Assembly: GCA_016183805.1 (NCBI GenBank)
Contig: JACPDX010000065.1
Location: forward strand, 23,580 to 87,579
Direction of reading: 5' to 3'
Length of the DNA: 64,000 nucleotides
Source of the DNA: Bacteroidota bacterium
GTDB lineage: Bacteria > Bacteroidota > Bacteroidia > Flavobacteriales_E > Vicingaceae
In this document: positions 33,372 to 42,660 of the stretch, piece by piece
Layout of the letters: every line of letters starts with the position of its first letter
Position numbering within the stretch: the first letter of the stretch is position 1
Translations under genes and position numbers: made by a program
The notes under the pieces: model-generated
What the model was told of the DNA's origin: nothing
The model's input: only the letters and a program-made list of their open reading frames with translations
Databases searched by the model: none

Positions 33372-33421
33372 CTCTTCCCAAAGGGAAGAGAGTTTCCCCT
33401 CCTTCGGAGGGGTTAGGGGAG
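33372..33421. terminator. Tandem hairpins between convergent recJ and flippase genes
   Basis: CTCTTCCC-AAA-GGGAAGAG (33372-33390) and CCCCTCC-TTC-GGAGGGG (33396-33412) are two perfect stems, followed by TTAGGGGAGG. The TTA at 33413-33415 is the stop codon of the minus-strand gene, so the repeat supplies that gene's end. It is likely a bidirectional terminator built from a dispersed repeat. Confidence 0.6.
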
Positions 33422-34414
33422 GAACTCACCACTCACCACTCTCTTTTTATTAAATCGAGGCAACAATACAGCAGAAACTAATCCTGCAATTACCAACATG
33501 AGCGTTTGACCCGTCCAAACTGCCCAACCAAAGGCGTAACCCTGGCTTTTGGCAACTCCATATAACAATAAAACACCTGCTATTCCTGCCGGATAAGCAC
33601 CTATGCCTCCATTGGTTACAGTAATACTGATTCCTCCAATTACAAAAGCGGTAAATATTCCACTCAACGGTACATTTTGGATGGATGGTAAACTGAAAAA
33701 AGTAATGTAAAACATCACAAAATACATCAACCAAATAAAAAGGGTATGACCAATAAAAAGCCACTTGTCTTTCATGGTAACAATGGTTTTTATTCCTTCA
33801 AAAATTCCTTGTAAAAAAGTACGGATTTTCAAAATAATAACATTGTTCGATTTTTTGAGAATGATGTATCCAACAATTCCTCCAACAAGAGCTACAGCAC
33901 CCAAAATAAGAAGTTTCTGGAGAGAAAATTTTTCCATGATACCGTTCTCAATCAGGTAATTACTCAATTTATCAAACTGTAGAAAAACAGTTAATAAGAT
34001 AAATGAAACTAAAATTATTAAATCGGCAACTCGCTCGGCAATAACAGTCCCAACTAATTTGTTAAACGGAATATCTTCGTATTTTGCCATTAAACCACAA
34101 CGCATAATTTCGCCACTTCTGGGTATGCCCATGTTGGCAAAATAGCCAATCATTACGGTATAAAAGCTGTTTAAAAAATGTGGCGTATAACCCAATTCTT
34201 TTAAAGGATACCTCCATCTCCAAGCTCTGCTTACATGACTTAATACACCAACCATTGCAGATAAGACAATAAATAAATAGTTGGTTTCTTTAAATGCAGT
34301 AGTAATGTCTGCGATATCTTTGGCAGTTAAGTCTTTGTAAACCATCCAAATTAAAAACACACCCAAACCTAGTGGAATGGTCATTTTTAGAAAGGGAACT
34401 AAAAACTTTTTCAA
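33413..34414 (-). CDS. LPG-synthase-transmembrane-domain (flippase-like) protein
   Basis: A 333-residue polytopic membrane protein with about eight hydrophobic segments, of the lysylphosphatidylglycerol synthase TM-domain family (formerly UPF0104). Motifs seen are SHVSRAWRWRYPLKELGY, NMGIPRSGEIMRCGLMAKYE and TVIAERVADLIILV, the family's conserved acidic/Arg region. There is no aminoacyltransferase domain, so it probably moves or modifies a lipid rather than lysylating it. It is the third gene of the panC-panD unit (7-nt gap). The last five or six codons and the stop fall within a dispersed repeat, so the natural C-terminus may have been replaced. Confidence 0.85.
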   Translation of the reverse strand: MKKFLVPFLKMTIPLGLGVFLIWMVYKDLTAKDIADITTAFKETNYLFIVLSAMVGVLSHVSRAWRWRYPLKELGYTPHFLNSFYTVMIGYFANMGIPRSGEIMRCGLMAKYEDIPFNKLVGTVIAERVADLIILVSFILLTVFLQFDKLSNYLIENGIMEKFSLQKLLILGAVALVGGIVGYIILKKSNNVIILKIRTFLQGIFEGIKTIVTMKDKWLFIGHTLFIWLMYFVMFYITFFSLPSIQNVPLSGIFTAFVIGGISITVTNGGIGAYPAGIAGVLLLYGVAKSQGYAFGWAVWTGQTLMLVIAGLVSAVLLPRFNKKRVVSGEFLP

Positions 34415-34421
34415 CAGTTGG

Positions 34422-34772
34422 TTATTTTAATTTGTTGGTGGTTTCGTCAGGGAAGATAAGGGTAGGTTTAAAGGTTTTGGCTTCCTCAAAATCTAACATA
34501 CAATAACAAATAATAATAATGATATCGTTAACAGAAACCCTACGAGCAGCAGGACCATTTAAGCAAACCCCTCCAGAGCCTCTTTTTCCTTTAATCACAT
34601 AGGTTTCCAATCGTTCGCCATTGTTTACATTTACAATCTGAACTTTTTCTCCTTCAATAATATTGGATGCTTCCATTAAATCTTCATCAATGGTAATACT
34701 ACCAATATAGTTTAAATCGGCCTCTGTAACCTTTACCCGGTGTATTTTTGATTTTATAACGTGTACTTGCAT
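34422..34772 (-). CDS. panD: Aspartate 1-decarboxylase
   Basis: A 116-residue pyruvoyl enzyme making beta-alanine from aspartate for pantothenate and coenzyme A. The self-cleavage site G24-S25 is in YIGSITI, where Ser25 becomes the pyruvoyl group. The [28 protein letters not shown] strand-loop and NGPAARRV are the usual substrate-pocket segments. Length is normal. It lies 12 nt after panC, giving both halves of the pathway that meet at pantothenate. Confidence 0.95.
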   Translation of the reverse strand: MQVHVIKSKIHRVKVTEADLNYIGSITIDEDLMEASNIIEGEKVQIVNVNNGERLETYVIKGKRGSGGVCLNGPAARRVSVNDIIIIICYCMLDFEEAKTFKPTLIFPDETTNKLK

Positions 34773-34784
34773 AACAAGGCAAAA

Positions 34785-35621
34785 TTAATTAAATATTGTT
34801 ACATTATCTATCAACCTCACTTTTCCAACATGGACAGCAATAAATACCACGCAATAATCGGTGTCATTAAAATTTTGAATAGGTTGTAGCGTATTACCAT
34901 CGGCAAATTCGATGTACTCTAACTCCATATTTTTTGCTGAAATTGTTTTTGCAAAATAGCTTTTATGCTCGGCGATATTATTTTTTAGATAATTGTTTTT
35001 AATAAAACTTAATGCTTCAAAAATAATAGAAGCGTCTTTTTTTTGCTCAACAGTTAATCGTTCGTTTCTCGAACTCATGGCTAAGCCGCTATCTTCCCTT
35101 AAAATTGGACAACCAACAATTTCTGTTTTTAATCCCAACTGTTTTGTTAATGCTTTTACGATTGCCAATTGCTGAAAATCTTTTTCACCAAAAAAAGCAT
35201 AATTAGGGAGGATTATCTCAAAAAATCGTTCTATAACATTTGCAACACCGTTAAAATGACCAGGTCGATGCTCCCCTTCCATTACCTCAGCCAAGCTCCC
35301 AAATTCAAAATTTTTATATTTTTTATTTGGATACATTTCCTCTATACTTGGTAAAAATAACACCTCACAATTTACACTTTCCAGCTTCAGCACATCTGCT
35401 CCAACATTTCTAGGGTAATTGTCCAAATCTTCCTGTTTGTTAAATTGAATAGGATTGACAAAAATACTGCAAATGGTAACATCAGCTTTTTGTTGAGACG
35501 CCTGTATTAACGACAAATGTCCTTGATGTAAAGCCCCCATAGTAGGAACAAAGCCGATAATTTTATGTTTGTTTTCAGTTAAGAATTGTTGTAACTCATT
35601 AACACTTTTATAAATAAGCAT
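34785..35621 (-). CDS. panC: Pantothenate synthetase
   Basis: A 278-residue ATP-dependent ligase joining pantoate and beta-alanine. The HIGH-like loop is in PTMGALHQGHLSLI (~residue 26-40), FVNPIQFN follows, then EGEHRPGHFNGVANVIE and FFGEKDFQQLA. The KMSKS-like AMSSRNERL closes the ATP site. Full length. First gene of the panC-panD-flippase unit. The divergent GlgA-like gene shares its upstream region. Confidence 0.96.
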   Translation of the reverse strand: MLIYKSVNELQQFLTENKHKIIGFVPTMGALHQGHLSLIQASQQKADVTICSIFVNPIQFNKQEDLDNYPRNVGADVLKLESVNCEVLFLPSIEEMYPNKKYKNFEFGSLAEVMEGEHRPGHFNGVANVIERFFEIILPNYAFFGEKDFQQLAIVKALTKQLGLKTEIVGCPILREDSGLAMSSRNERLTVEQKKDASIIFEALSFIKNNYLKNNIAEHKSYFAKTISAKNMELEYIEFADGNTLQPIQNFNDTDYCVVFIAVHVGKVRLIDNVTIFN

Positions 35622-35695
35622 AAGGGCTTGTTTAATTTTTTGGGGTGTAAAATAAATAAATATTTCAATTATTCTATTAAACTATTACAATTTAC

Positions 35696-35726
35696 TTGAC
35701 TTGCACTTTAAATTTTAGTAACTTTG
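35696..35726 (+). promoter_or_regulatory. Promoter of the GlgA-like gene
   Basis: TTG (35696-35698), 20 nt, TAACTTTG (35719-35726) is an exact Bacteroidota consensus promoter. The start codon is 128 nt further on, leaving a long 5' leader that contains CACGTGTCAAACC...GACACAT, a small inverted repeat of unknown meaning. Confidence 0.65.
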
Positions 35727-35853
35727 CATTCAATTCATATCTTAAGATTATGATAAAACACGTGTCAAACCATCGACACATCTATTCATTACTTATACTC
35801 GGAGCTAAACCTGAGGTGAATCACATTTAACCAGCAACTTCAATCAAACTATT

Positions 35854-36588
35854 ATGAAAAAGAAAAAAGTTTTATTTATTTCCCAAGAAATTACCCCTTA
35901 TTTAGAAGAAAGTGAATTATCGAATGCTGGTAGATTTTTGCCGCAAGGAATACAGGAAGCAGGAAAAGAAATACGAACTTTTATGCCCAAGTTTGGCTGT
36001 ATAAATGAAAGAAGAAACCAATTACACGAAGTTATTCGTTTGTCGGGAATGAATTTAATTATTAACGACACCGATCATCCTTTGATTATTAAAGTTGGTT
36101 CTATTCAACCGGCTCGTATGCAAGTTTATTTTATTGATAGTGAAGATTTTTTTAACAGAAAAGGTACTACTCATTGCCATGAAACCAAAAAGCATTGTCA
36201 TGGTTGGATGACCAGCTTAGTCCCATTGTATATTAAAACATCGTACAGTAAAGACCCTATTTTTGAAAATTCAAAAGTAGTTTACTCTATTTACAATAAT
36301 AATTTTGATAAAACGTTAAACCAAAACTTTGCTGATAAAGCAATGATGGACGGAATTTCTGACGAACATGTTGCTGATTACAAAAAAACATCTTTTGTAG
36401 ATATCAATAAAGCAGCTATGAATCTTTCTGATGCGGTTGTTATGGGTTGCGAAAAAATTCATCCTGAATTAGAAGATTATTTTAACACTATTGACAAACC
36501 AAAATTAAATTATCACGACGCTGAGTCTTTCGTTCAAGCTCATTCTGAGTTTTATGACGAAATATTAGAGTCAGTATTACAAGATTAA
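35854..36588 (+). CDS. Glycogen/starch synthase N-terminal-domain protein
   Basis: A 244-residue protein resembling only the first half of GT5 glycogen synthases: VLFISQEITPYLEESELSNAGRFLPQGIQEAGKEIRTFMPKFGCINERRNQLHEV is the acceptor-side Rossmann start with its usual EITP and R-x-F-x-P-x-F/Y-G motifs. The ADP-glucose-binding C-terminal GT-B domain is missing, so it cannot be a complete transferase. It is a single intact frame with its own strong promoter and a CHETKKHCHGW His/Cys cluster. Such short GlgA-like proteins beside panC are, to my knowledge, common in Bacteroidota. Role unknown. Confidence 0.75.
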   Translation: MKKKKVLFISQEITPYLEESELSNAGRFLPQGIQEAGKEIRTFMPKFGCINERRNQLHEVIRLSGMNLIINDTDHPLIIKVGSIQPARMQVYFIDSEDFFNRKGTTHCHETKKHCHGWMTSLVPLYIKTSYSKDPIFENSKVVYSIYNNNFDKTLNQNFADKAMMDGISDEHVADYKKTSFVDINKAAMNLSDAVVMGCEKIHPELEDYFNTIDKPKLNYHDAESFVQAHSEFYDEILESVLQD

Positions 36589-36594
36589 AAAATA

Positions 36595-36882
36595 ATGAAT
36601 AATAAATTTGTATTACCTAATATACGGAAAGCTTTTATGCTTTCCGTTCTCTTTTTTGTGGTATTAATGTCTTGTAAAAAAGACGGAGAACTTTACCCCG
36701 ATTTTAACAACGAAAACTTATCGATACATTTTACCGATACGTTAACTATTGTTACCACACTTTTAAAAGACGATTCTATTCCTACATTAGCCGTTAGTGC
36801 GAATTTATTAGGAATCTATAACGACTCCATTTTTGGGAAAGCTTCTGCAGTGCTAATGTTAATTTTGGAGATAATGCATTAA
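36595..36882 (+). CDS. DUF4270-type lipoprotein, 5' part before a frameshift
   Basis: Lipoprotein signal with the acceptor Cys at residue 27 in VVLMSCKKDGE, then LSIHFTDTLTIVTTLLKDDSIPT and LLGIYNDSIFGKASA, the N-terminal hallmarks of DUF4270 outer-surface lipoproteins. After residue ~85 the frame is wrong (VLMLILEIMH, stop). The expected continuation SANVNFGDNALIDSVVLSM lies in the frame shifted by one from 36849. A single missing base near 36847-36850 explains everything. It follows the GlgA-like gene by 6 nt. Confidence 0.7.
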   Translation: MNNKFVLPNIRKAFMLSVLFFVVLMSCKKDGELYPDFNNENLSIHFTDTLTIVTTLLKDDSIPTLAVSANLLGIYNDSIFGKASAVLMLILEIMH

Positions 36883-36902
36883 TTGATTCTGTTGTTTTAT
36901 CC

Positions 36903-37898
36903 ATGAAATACGGAAACACTACTTCATTTTATGGAAATATTAGTACTCAACAAACCGTTGATGTTTATCGTTTAACTGAAAAATTAACAAAATCAGAATA
37001 CTATTCTAACGAATCCTTAACTTATAATTCAACACCATTAGGATCTTTAACTTTTTATCCTAACCCTGTAGATACCGTTCAAGTCATTCAAAATGGCGAC
37101 ACCACTACTGAATCGGCACATGTGAGGATTAGACTTTCTGATACATTTGGTCAAGAGATTCTAGACGCTGGAACAAATGGCAACATTATTACTAATAATG
37201 CAGCTTTTCTTAATTTGGTGAATGGGCTTTATATTACACCTTCTTCAACTGTCGACAATACTTTATTATCAACAAACGAAGGAGCTGTTGTTTATTACGA
37301 TATAAATTCTGCTTTATCCACGTTAACCGTATTTTATCGAAATGATTTGGGCACAGAAAAATCGTACAGTTTTCTAATTAATTCAGAAAGTAAAAAGTTT
37401 AATCATTTTGAACACAATTACACCAACACAGAAATTGACAAACAATTAAGTGGTTTATCGCACGATTCCACATTAACCTATGTTCAAGCTATGGGTGGTG
37501 TAAAAACTAAACTAATAATTCCCAACTTAAAAAACCTGAGTGCTGAAGGTAAAATCATTATCAATAAAGCAGAACTTATTTTTAATGTAAGTGATACTAG
37601 CCTCGCTACTATACCAAAATTAGTTTTAACTGGTATTAATACTGAAAGTCAGGCAACCTTCTTAATCGATTATTTTGAAGGTGAAACTTATTTTGGTGGA
37701 ACTTATAATGCAACAGACAAAACCTATACGTTTAACATCGCTCGACACCTACAAGATTTGGTAAATAGTGATAAAACAGATTATGGCATGTACTTAATTG
37801 CCACAAATTCAGCAATTAGTACAAATCGGTCAGTAATTAATTCGTTTAAACACCCTTCCAATAAAATCAAATTAAATATTACCTATTCTAAATTTTAA
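36903..37898 (+). CDS. DUF4270-type lipoprotein, 3' part after the frameshift
   Basis: The open stretch really begins at 36849 in this frame (SANVNFGDNALIDSVVLSM, then MKYGNTTSFYGN). It continues as the rest of a DUF4270 protein: VDVYRLTEKLTKSEYYSNE, FGQEILDAG, the NGLYITPSS and GAVVYYDINS strands, and the closing MYLIATNSAISTNRSVINS. No signal peptide precedes the ATG at 36903, so as an independent protein it would stay in the cytoplasm. It is the downstream part of the gene beginning at 36595. Its stop is 3 nt before glmS, so these were one unit. Confidence 0.7.
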   Translation: MKYGNTTSFYGNISTQQTVDVYRLTEKLTKSEYYSNESLTYNSTPLGSLTFYPNPVDTVQVIQNGDTTTESAHVRIRLSDTFGQEILDAGTNGNIITNNAAFLNLVNGLYITPSSTVDNTLLSTNEGAVVYYDINSALSTLTVFYRNDLGTEKSYSFLINSESKKFNHFEHNYTNTEIDKQLSGLSHDSTLTYVQAMGGVKTKLIIPNLKNLSAEGKIIINKAELIFNVSDTSLATIPKLVLTGINTESQATFLIDYFEGETYFGGTYNATDKTYTFNIARHLQDLVNSDKTDYGMYLIATNSAISTNRSVINSFKHPSNKIKLNITYSKF

Positions 37899-37901
37899 AG
37901 T

Positions 37902-39746
37902 ATGTGTGGAATTGTTGCATATATTGGTCATAAAGAAGCTTATCCAATAATAATTAAAGGTCTTCAACGATTAGAATACAGAGGTTACGATAGTGCCGGA
38001 GTAGCATTAATCAGTAAAGGAGAAATTAACTTGTATAAAAAACAAGGGAAGGTTTCTGAATTGGAGGCTTTTACTGTTGGAAAAAATTTAGCAGGAGCTA
38101 TTGGAATTGGGCATACTCGTTGGGCAACACACGGAGCTCCAAACGACAGAAATGCACACCCTCATTTTTCGGGTTCAAGCGACCTTGCCATCATTCACAA
38201 TGGAATTATTGAAAATTATGCAGCTTTAAAATCCGAGTTAATTCAACGAGGTCATACTTTTTTAAGCGATACTGATACTGAAGTTCTAATTCACTTGATT
38301 GAAGATATACAAGCCAAAACTGCTGTAAGTTTAGAAGAAGCAGTTCGTGTTGCATTAAACGAAGTAATTGGTGCTTATGCCATTGTAATTATTTCAAAAG
38401 AAGACCCTGATTTATTAATTGCAGCTAAAAAAAGTAGTCCGTTGGTAATTGGTATTGGCGAAAACGACGAGTATTTTATTGCCTCAGATGCTACTCCTAT
38501 TGTTGAATATACCAAAAACGTAGTTTATTTAAACGATGAAGAAATTGCTGTAATTAAACGAGGTAAAGAATTACGTTTAATGAACATCAAAAATCAACCT
38601 AAAATTCCTTATATCCAAGAGCTTGAAATGCAGTTGGAAGCCATCGAAAAAGGTGGTTTTGAACACTTTATGTTGAAAGAGATTTTTGAGCAACCCTCCT
38701 CTATTCGAAACAGTATGAGAGGAAGAATTGACTTGAACAAAGGCATTGTTTCGTTGGGTGGAATTAGAGAGTACAAACAAAAAATGATCAATGCCGAACG
38801 TATTATTATTGTTGCTTGTGGTACGTCGTGGCATGCTGGTTTGGTTGGCGAATATTTAATAGAAGATTTGGCAAGAATACCCGTTGAAGTAGAATATGCT
38901 TCCGAATTCAGATACCGGAATCCAATTATCAACGAAAACGATGTGGTTATTGCCATTTCGCAATCGGGAGAAACTGCTGATACGCTTGCAGCAATTAAAT
39001 TAGCAAAAGAAAAAGGAGCTACTATTATTGGTATTTGTAACGTGGTTGGCTCAACTATTTCGAGAGCGACCGATGCTGGGTCTTACACTCATGCGGGACC
39101 GGAAATTGGTGTGGCTTCTACAAAGGCATTTACTTCTCAAGTAACGGTGCTTACTTTAATGGCTTTATCTTTAGCACAATCAAAAGGAACGCTTTCCGAT
39201 TCAAAATTCCGTCAATTGTTGGTTGAATTGGATTCTATTCCTGATAAAGTAGAAAAAATGCTTCAATCCGATTCAAAAATTGAAGCAATAGCTGCTCTAT
39301 TTAGAGATGCTCGTAACTTCCTATATTTAGGAAGGGGATATAATTTTCCTGTGGCTTTAGAAGGTGCTTTAAAATTGAAAGAAATATCATACATACATGC
39401 TGAAGGTTATCCTGCGGCAGAGATGAAACATGGTCCTATTGCTTTGATAGATGAACACATGCCTGTAGTTGTTATTGCCACAAAACATGGCAACTACGAA
39501 AAAGTGGTAAGCAACATTGAAGAAGTGAAAGCACGAAACGGAAAAATTATTGCTATAGTTACCAAAGGTGATACTGCTGTAAAAGCCATTGCCGATTATG
39601 TAATTGAAGTTCCGGAATCGGAAGATGCATTAAGCCCATTGTTGACCTCAATTCCTTTACAATTGTTATCGTACCACATTGCTGTAATGAGAGGTTGTAA
39701 TGTTGATCAACCAAGAAATTTGGCGAAATCGGTTACGGTAGAATAG
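37902..39746 (+). CDS. glmS: Glutamine--fructose-6-phosphate aminotransferase (isomerizing)
   Basis: A 614-residue enzyme producing glucosamine-6-phosphate for peptidoglycan and lipid A. Cys2 after the initiator Met in MCGIVAYIGHKEA is the glutaminase nucleophile. GHTRWATHG, DLAIIHNGIIENY and SDTDTEVL complete that domain. The two SIS isomerase domains (from ~285) show CGTSWHAGLVGEY, ISQSGETADTLAA and YPAAEMKHGPIALI, ending QPRNLAKSVTVE. Full length. It lies 3 nt after the lipoprotein gene and abuts the convergent nuclease gene with no spacer. Confidence 0.96.
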   Translation: MCGIVAYIGHKEAYPIIIKGLQRLEYRGYDSAGVALISKGEINLYKKQGKVSELEAFTVGKNLAGAIGIGHTRWATHGAPNDRNAHPHFSGSSDLAIIHNGIIENYAALKSELIQRGHTFLSDTDTEVLIHLIEDIQAKTAVSLEEAVRVALNEVIGAYAIVIISKEDPDLLIAAKKSSPLVIGIGENDEYFIASDATPIVEYTKNVVYLNDEEIAVIKRGKELRLMNIKNQPKIPYIQELEMQLEAIEKGGFEHFMLKEIFEQPSSIRNSMRGRIDLNKGIVSLGGIREYKQKMINAERIIIVACGTSWHAGLVGEYLIEDLARIPVEVEYASEFRYRNPIINENDVVIAISQSGETADTLAAIKLAKEKGATIIGICNVVGSTISRATDAGSYTHAGPEIGVASTKAFTSQVTVLTLMALSLAQSKGTLSDSKFRQLLVELDSIPDKVEKMLQSDSKIEAIAALFRDARNFLYLGRGYNFPVALEGALKLKEISYIHAEGYPAAEMKHGPIALIDEHMPVVVIATKHGNYEKVVSNIEEVKARNGKIIAIVTKGDTAVKAIADYVIEVPESEDALSPLLTSIPLQLLSYHIAVMRGCNVDQPRNLAKSVTVE

Positions 39747-42626
39747 TTAGTTGCAATACAAACAATACTTTGCATCTTTTTTATGTTCAAAAGGAATTTC
39801 AGAGTTTACAATCTCTTGTAGAATTTGGAGGAGTATTTGCTCAAATTTAACCAAAACTTCAGGAGTAATCTCTCCCAATTTATTCATTAAGAAAGGTAAA
39901 TAAACCTCGTTCTTTTTTTTGAGAGCAATGATGCCTGAATTTAATTCGGCAGCCAACACATCTTGTTCTTTTGTATATAAATAGGCATAAAAAAGTACTT
40001 GAAAAGCCTTGCTTTTATTTTTATCCAAAACATTTTCAACATCGCTTATTTTTAAATCCGATTCTTCAACTCGTCCTGTTTTATAATCTAAAATTCTTAT
40101 GATATTTCCACACCCATCAATCCGATCTGCTTTTCCCTTTAATAAAACCGATGTACTAGAAAAATTAAGCTGGTGTTTTAATGGTTTTTCGAGGTGTTTA
40201 ATCAATAATTGAGGGTTGCCTTTATTCAAAAATTTGATTTCATTGGTTAAAAACGAATCAATATAACCCAATGCAATGTTAAACGTAATGAAGTTTTTGC
40301 CTGAATATAGTTCGTTTTTACTAAAACCATTCTCCAAAAATTCTTTTTCGGTTAATGATGGAGCCAGTTCCGCCATTTTTTTCACATCACTTTCAATTAA
40401 AATAAGCTGATTGACCTCAAAAGGTTTGTAAAGTTTTTCCAGTACGTTGTGTATTACCGTTCCAAACGTATTACTTTCTATATTTTCTTCCACATCATCC
40501 ACCTCAACAATCCTTAAAATATATTTGTAGTAAAAATCGAGTGGGCAATTCAAATAGGTGTTCAGTGCCGATGGAGAAACTCCTCGTTCAAAAAATTCTT
40601 TGATTTTAGCAATTACCTTTTCGGTTTTTTCAATTTTTTGAGGGGTTGCAATTTTGGTAATGGTTGGATACGTAATTATTTTATGATGGATAGTAATGTT
40701 TCTATATTCGGTCAATTCATTTTCGAGTTGCGTTACAAACCTACTTTTTTCGCCACTTCCAAATTCGTTGGTTTCGGTATTGTATAAAATATAAATCTTC
40801 TCGGCATTTTGCACCAAACGATAAAAATGATAGGCATAAACGGCATCTTTTTCGATATGTGTAGGCAAATTAAATGCTTTTTTAATATCAAAAGGAATAA
40901 AGGAATTGAAGGTTTTTCCGGCAGGCAACACCCCTTCGTTGGTAGAAAGCAGAATTACATTTTTAAAATCAATATTACGGGTTTCTAACATCCCCATAAC
41001 CTGTAACCCTTGAAGTGGTTCACCATAAAGCTCAATCGTTAAGTTGGAAAGCAATTGTCGGTAAATGGTTACAAAGGTTTTTATTCCTTCAATCACTTGG
41101 TAATTGGTGCTCAACAATTTAATTTGATTGAACAATTTCGAAAAATGAAACAAATACTCCAATTCGAGTTTTGATTCGGCATTTTTAACTACCAATTCGG
41201 TGTAAAAAGTCTTCCCTTTTTCAATAAATAAAAGACAATTGACCAATGTTTCTCTTGCCGAATAAGTGGAATAAAGCTCAAATGGTAAAATAGCATTGAT
41301 AAAAGCCAATTTTTCGTTATTGATAAATACCCAATTGTGAGTTACAATATGTTGTAAAACTTCGTTGCATTTATCTTCACCGAAAACAATTTGGCTAAAA
41401 GGTAATTGCAATAGCTTCGTTAAATCTTTATAGTGATAAGTTAATTGTTTGTTTTTTCCAAACCGATTGGCATTGAGCAACAAATTAAAATAAATTTCGA
41501 AAAAATTACTCAACAGAGCATTTCTTATCGGGTAACCCATGGTTACATTAATGCTGCTAATTTCTGGTGGAATGGATTCTAAAACTGGCACCAATAAACT
41601 TTCTTCGGCTAAAACAACAGCGGTATCTTTAAAATTGTTTTCACTATTTATGTCTTTAAAAATAGTGGATAAATATTTTGCTTGTCCGATGCTTTGAGGT
41701 ATACCAATAACATGAATGTTTTTTTGTTCAGCTTTAAATTTATCGGTTACCCAATTAAAAGGCGAAAAAATGGGTTTTTGTTTAAAAGCTCGCAAAAACA
41801 TTCCGCTTTCTTGCATTTCGTCGTTCAGGTAATACTCATCGGCATCCCACAAAACTTCGGCTTTGTTGTGTTTTTTTAGTTCCGTAATAATGGTTTCCTC
41901 AGCAAGTGTTAGAGCATTAAACCCAACAAAAATAATTTTGTTCCATTTAATGTTTTGCTCGATATATGTTGTTGGATTCTCCAATAATTGTTCGGCTACC
42001 AGTCGAAATGCTTTTCCTTGATACGCCATATTTTTACTCAGCAAATGTTGTTGAAACCCTTCGTAAAGCGTTCCCATTTGTTTCCAAAAAGCCAAATAAT
42101 TTAATTGAATAGCAGAAAGTTCGTGTTCGCCTAAATTCCATACTTCAATTGCTCGAACATCGTTTATGGTTTTAAAAAAAGCGTCTGTTGGGATTAAATA
42201 ACGGTCAATTTCGTTAAAATCGTGTAATAAAATTTGCCCCCATTTACTAAACTCTTCAAAAGTTTCGGGTTTCGAGTTTCGGGTTTCGAGTTTCGGGTTT
42301 TGGGTTGACTGTGAACTGTGGACTGTGGACTGTGAACTGTGAACTGACGACTGTTGACTGGTTACTGGTTCAATTTTTTGATACACTTCATACAACTCAA
42401 ACAATTGCGTTAAATTATCTATAATTTCGGTTTTCGATAATTCTTCAATTAACTCTTCGGCTCCCAAAATAGGCGGCAACCATATTGGTTTATCAATGAG
42501 TTTACTCAACTCCTGTTTTAAAAACAAACCTGCTCTTTTGTTGGGCAATACAATACAACAATCGCTCAGGCTGTTACCATAAGTTTGTATTAAATGTTGA
42601 GCTGTTTTTGATAAAAATGTGGTCAA
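39747..42626 (-). CDS. AddB-like PD-(D/E)XK nuclease/helicase-fold protein
   Basis: 959 residues. The N-terminal VLPNKRAGLFLKQEL resembles the inactivated helicase start of AddB/RecC-type proteins. The C-terminal ~250 residues are a RecB-family nuclease: SPSALNTYLNCPLDFYYKYIL, GTVIHNVLEKLYKPF, KGKADRIDGCGNIIRILDYKTG (the catalytic D...DxK). The Cys in LNCPLDF plus the C-terminal YCLYC pair fit the iron-sulfur staple of AddB. Residues ~86-122 are a low-complexity VHSSQST/KLETRNSKPET segment made of a dispersed DNA repeat. It probably works in double-strand-break repair, but no AddA partner is adjacent. Confidence 0.85.
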   Translation of the reverse strand: MTTFLSKTAQHLIQTYGNSLSDCCIVLPNKRAGLFLKQELSKLIDKPIWLPPILGAEELIEELSKTEIIDNLTQLFELYEVYQKIEPVTSQQSSVHSSQSTVHSSQSTQNPKLETRNSKPETFEEFSKWGQILLHDFNEIDRYLIPTDAFFKTINDVRAIEVWNLGEHELSAIQLNYLAFWKQMGTLYEGFQQHLLSKNMAYQGKAFRLVAEQLLENPTTYIEQNIKWNKIIFVGFNALTLAEETIITELKKHNKAEVLWDADEYYLNDEMQESGMFLRAFKQKPIFSPFNWVTDKFKAEQKNIHVIGIPQSIGQAKYLSTIFKDINSENNFKDTAVVLAEESLLVPVLESIPPEISSINVTMGYPIRNALLSNFFEIYFNLLLNANRFGKNKQLTYHYKDLTKLLQLPFSQIVFGEDKCNEVLQHIVTHNWVFINNEKLAFINAILPFELYSTYSARETLVNCLLFIEKGKTFYTELVVKNAESKLELEYLFHFSKLFNQIKLLSTNYQVIEGIKTFVTIYRQLLSNLTIELYGEPLQGLQVMGMLETRNIDFKNVILLSTNEGVLPAGKTFNSFIPFDIKKAFNLPTHIEKDAVYAYHFYRLVQNAEKIYILYNTETNEFGSGEKSRFVTQLENELTEYRNITIHHKIITYPTITKIATPQKIEKTEKVIAKIKEFFERGVSPSALNTYLNCPLDFYYKYILRIVEVDDVEENIESNTFGTVIHNVLEKLYKPFEVNQLILIESDVKKMAELAPSLTEKEFLENGFSKNELYSGKNFITFNIALGYIDSFLTNEIKFLNKGNPQLLIKHLEKPLKHQLNFSSTSVLLKGKADRIDGCGNIIRILDYKTGRVEESDLKISDVENVLDKNKSKAFQVLFYAYLYTKEQDVLAAELNSGIIALKKKNEVYLPFLMNKLGEITPEVLVKFEQILLQILQEIVNSEIPFEHKKDAKYCLYCN
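42261..42370. repeat. Dispersed repeat inserted inside the AddB-like coding sequence
   Basis: Tandem units of GTTTCGAG/GGTTT (left) and ACTGTGAACTGTGGACTGTG-type units (right), ending GACTGTTGACTGGTTACTGG. Units of this class occur intergenically at 5081, 13028, 44649 and 58256. Here it stays in frame, encoding about 37 residues. Confidence 0.75.
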
Positions 42627-42660
42627 TCTAAATGGTTTAATAGATAATGAGTTTAGAAGT

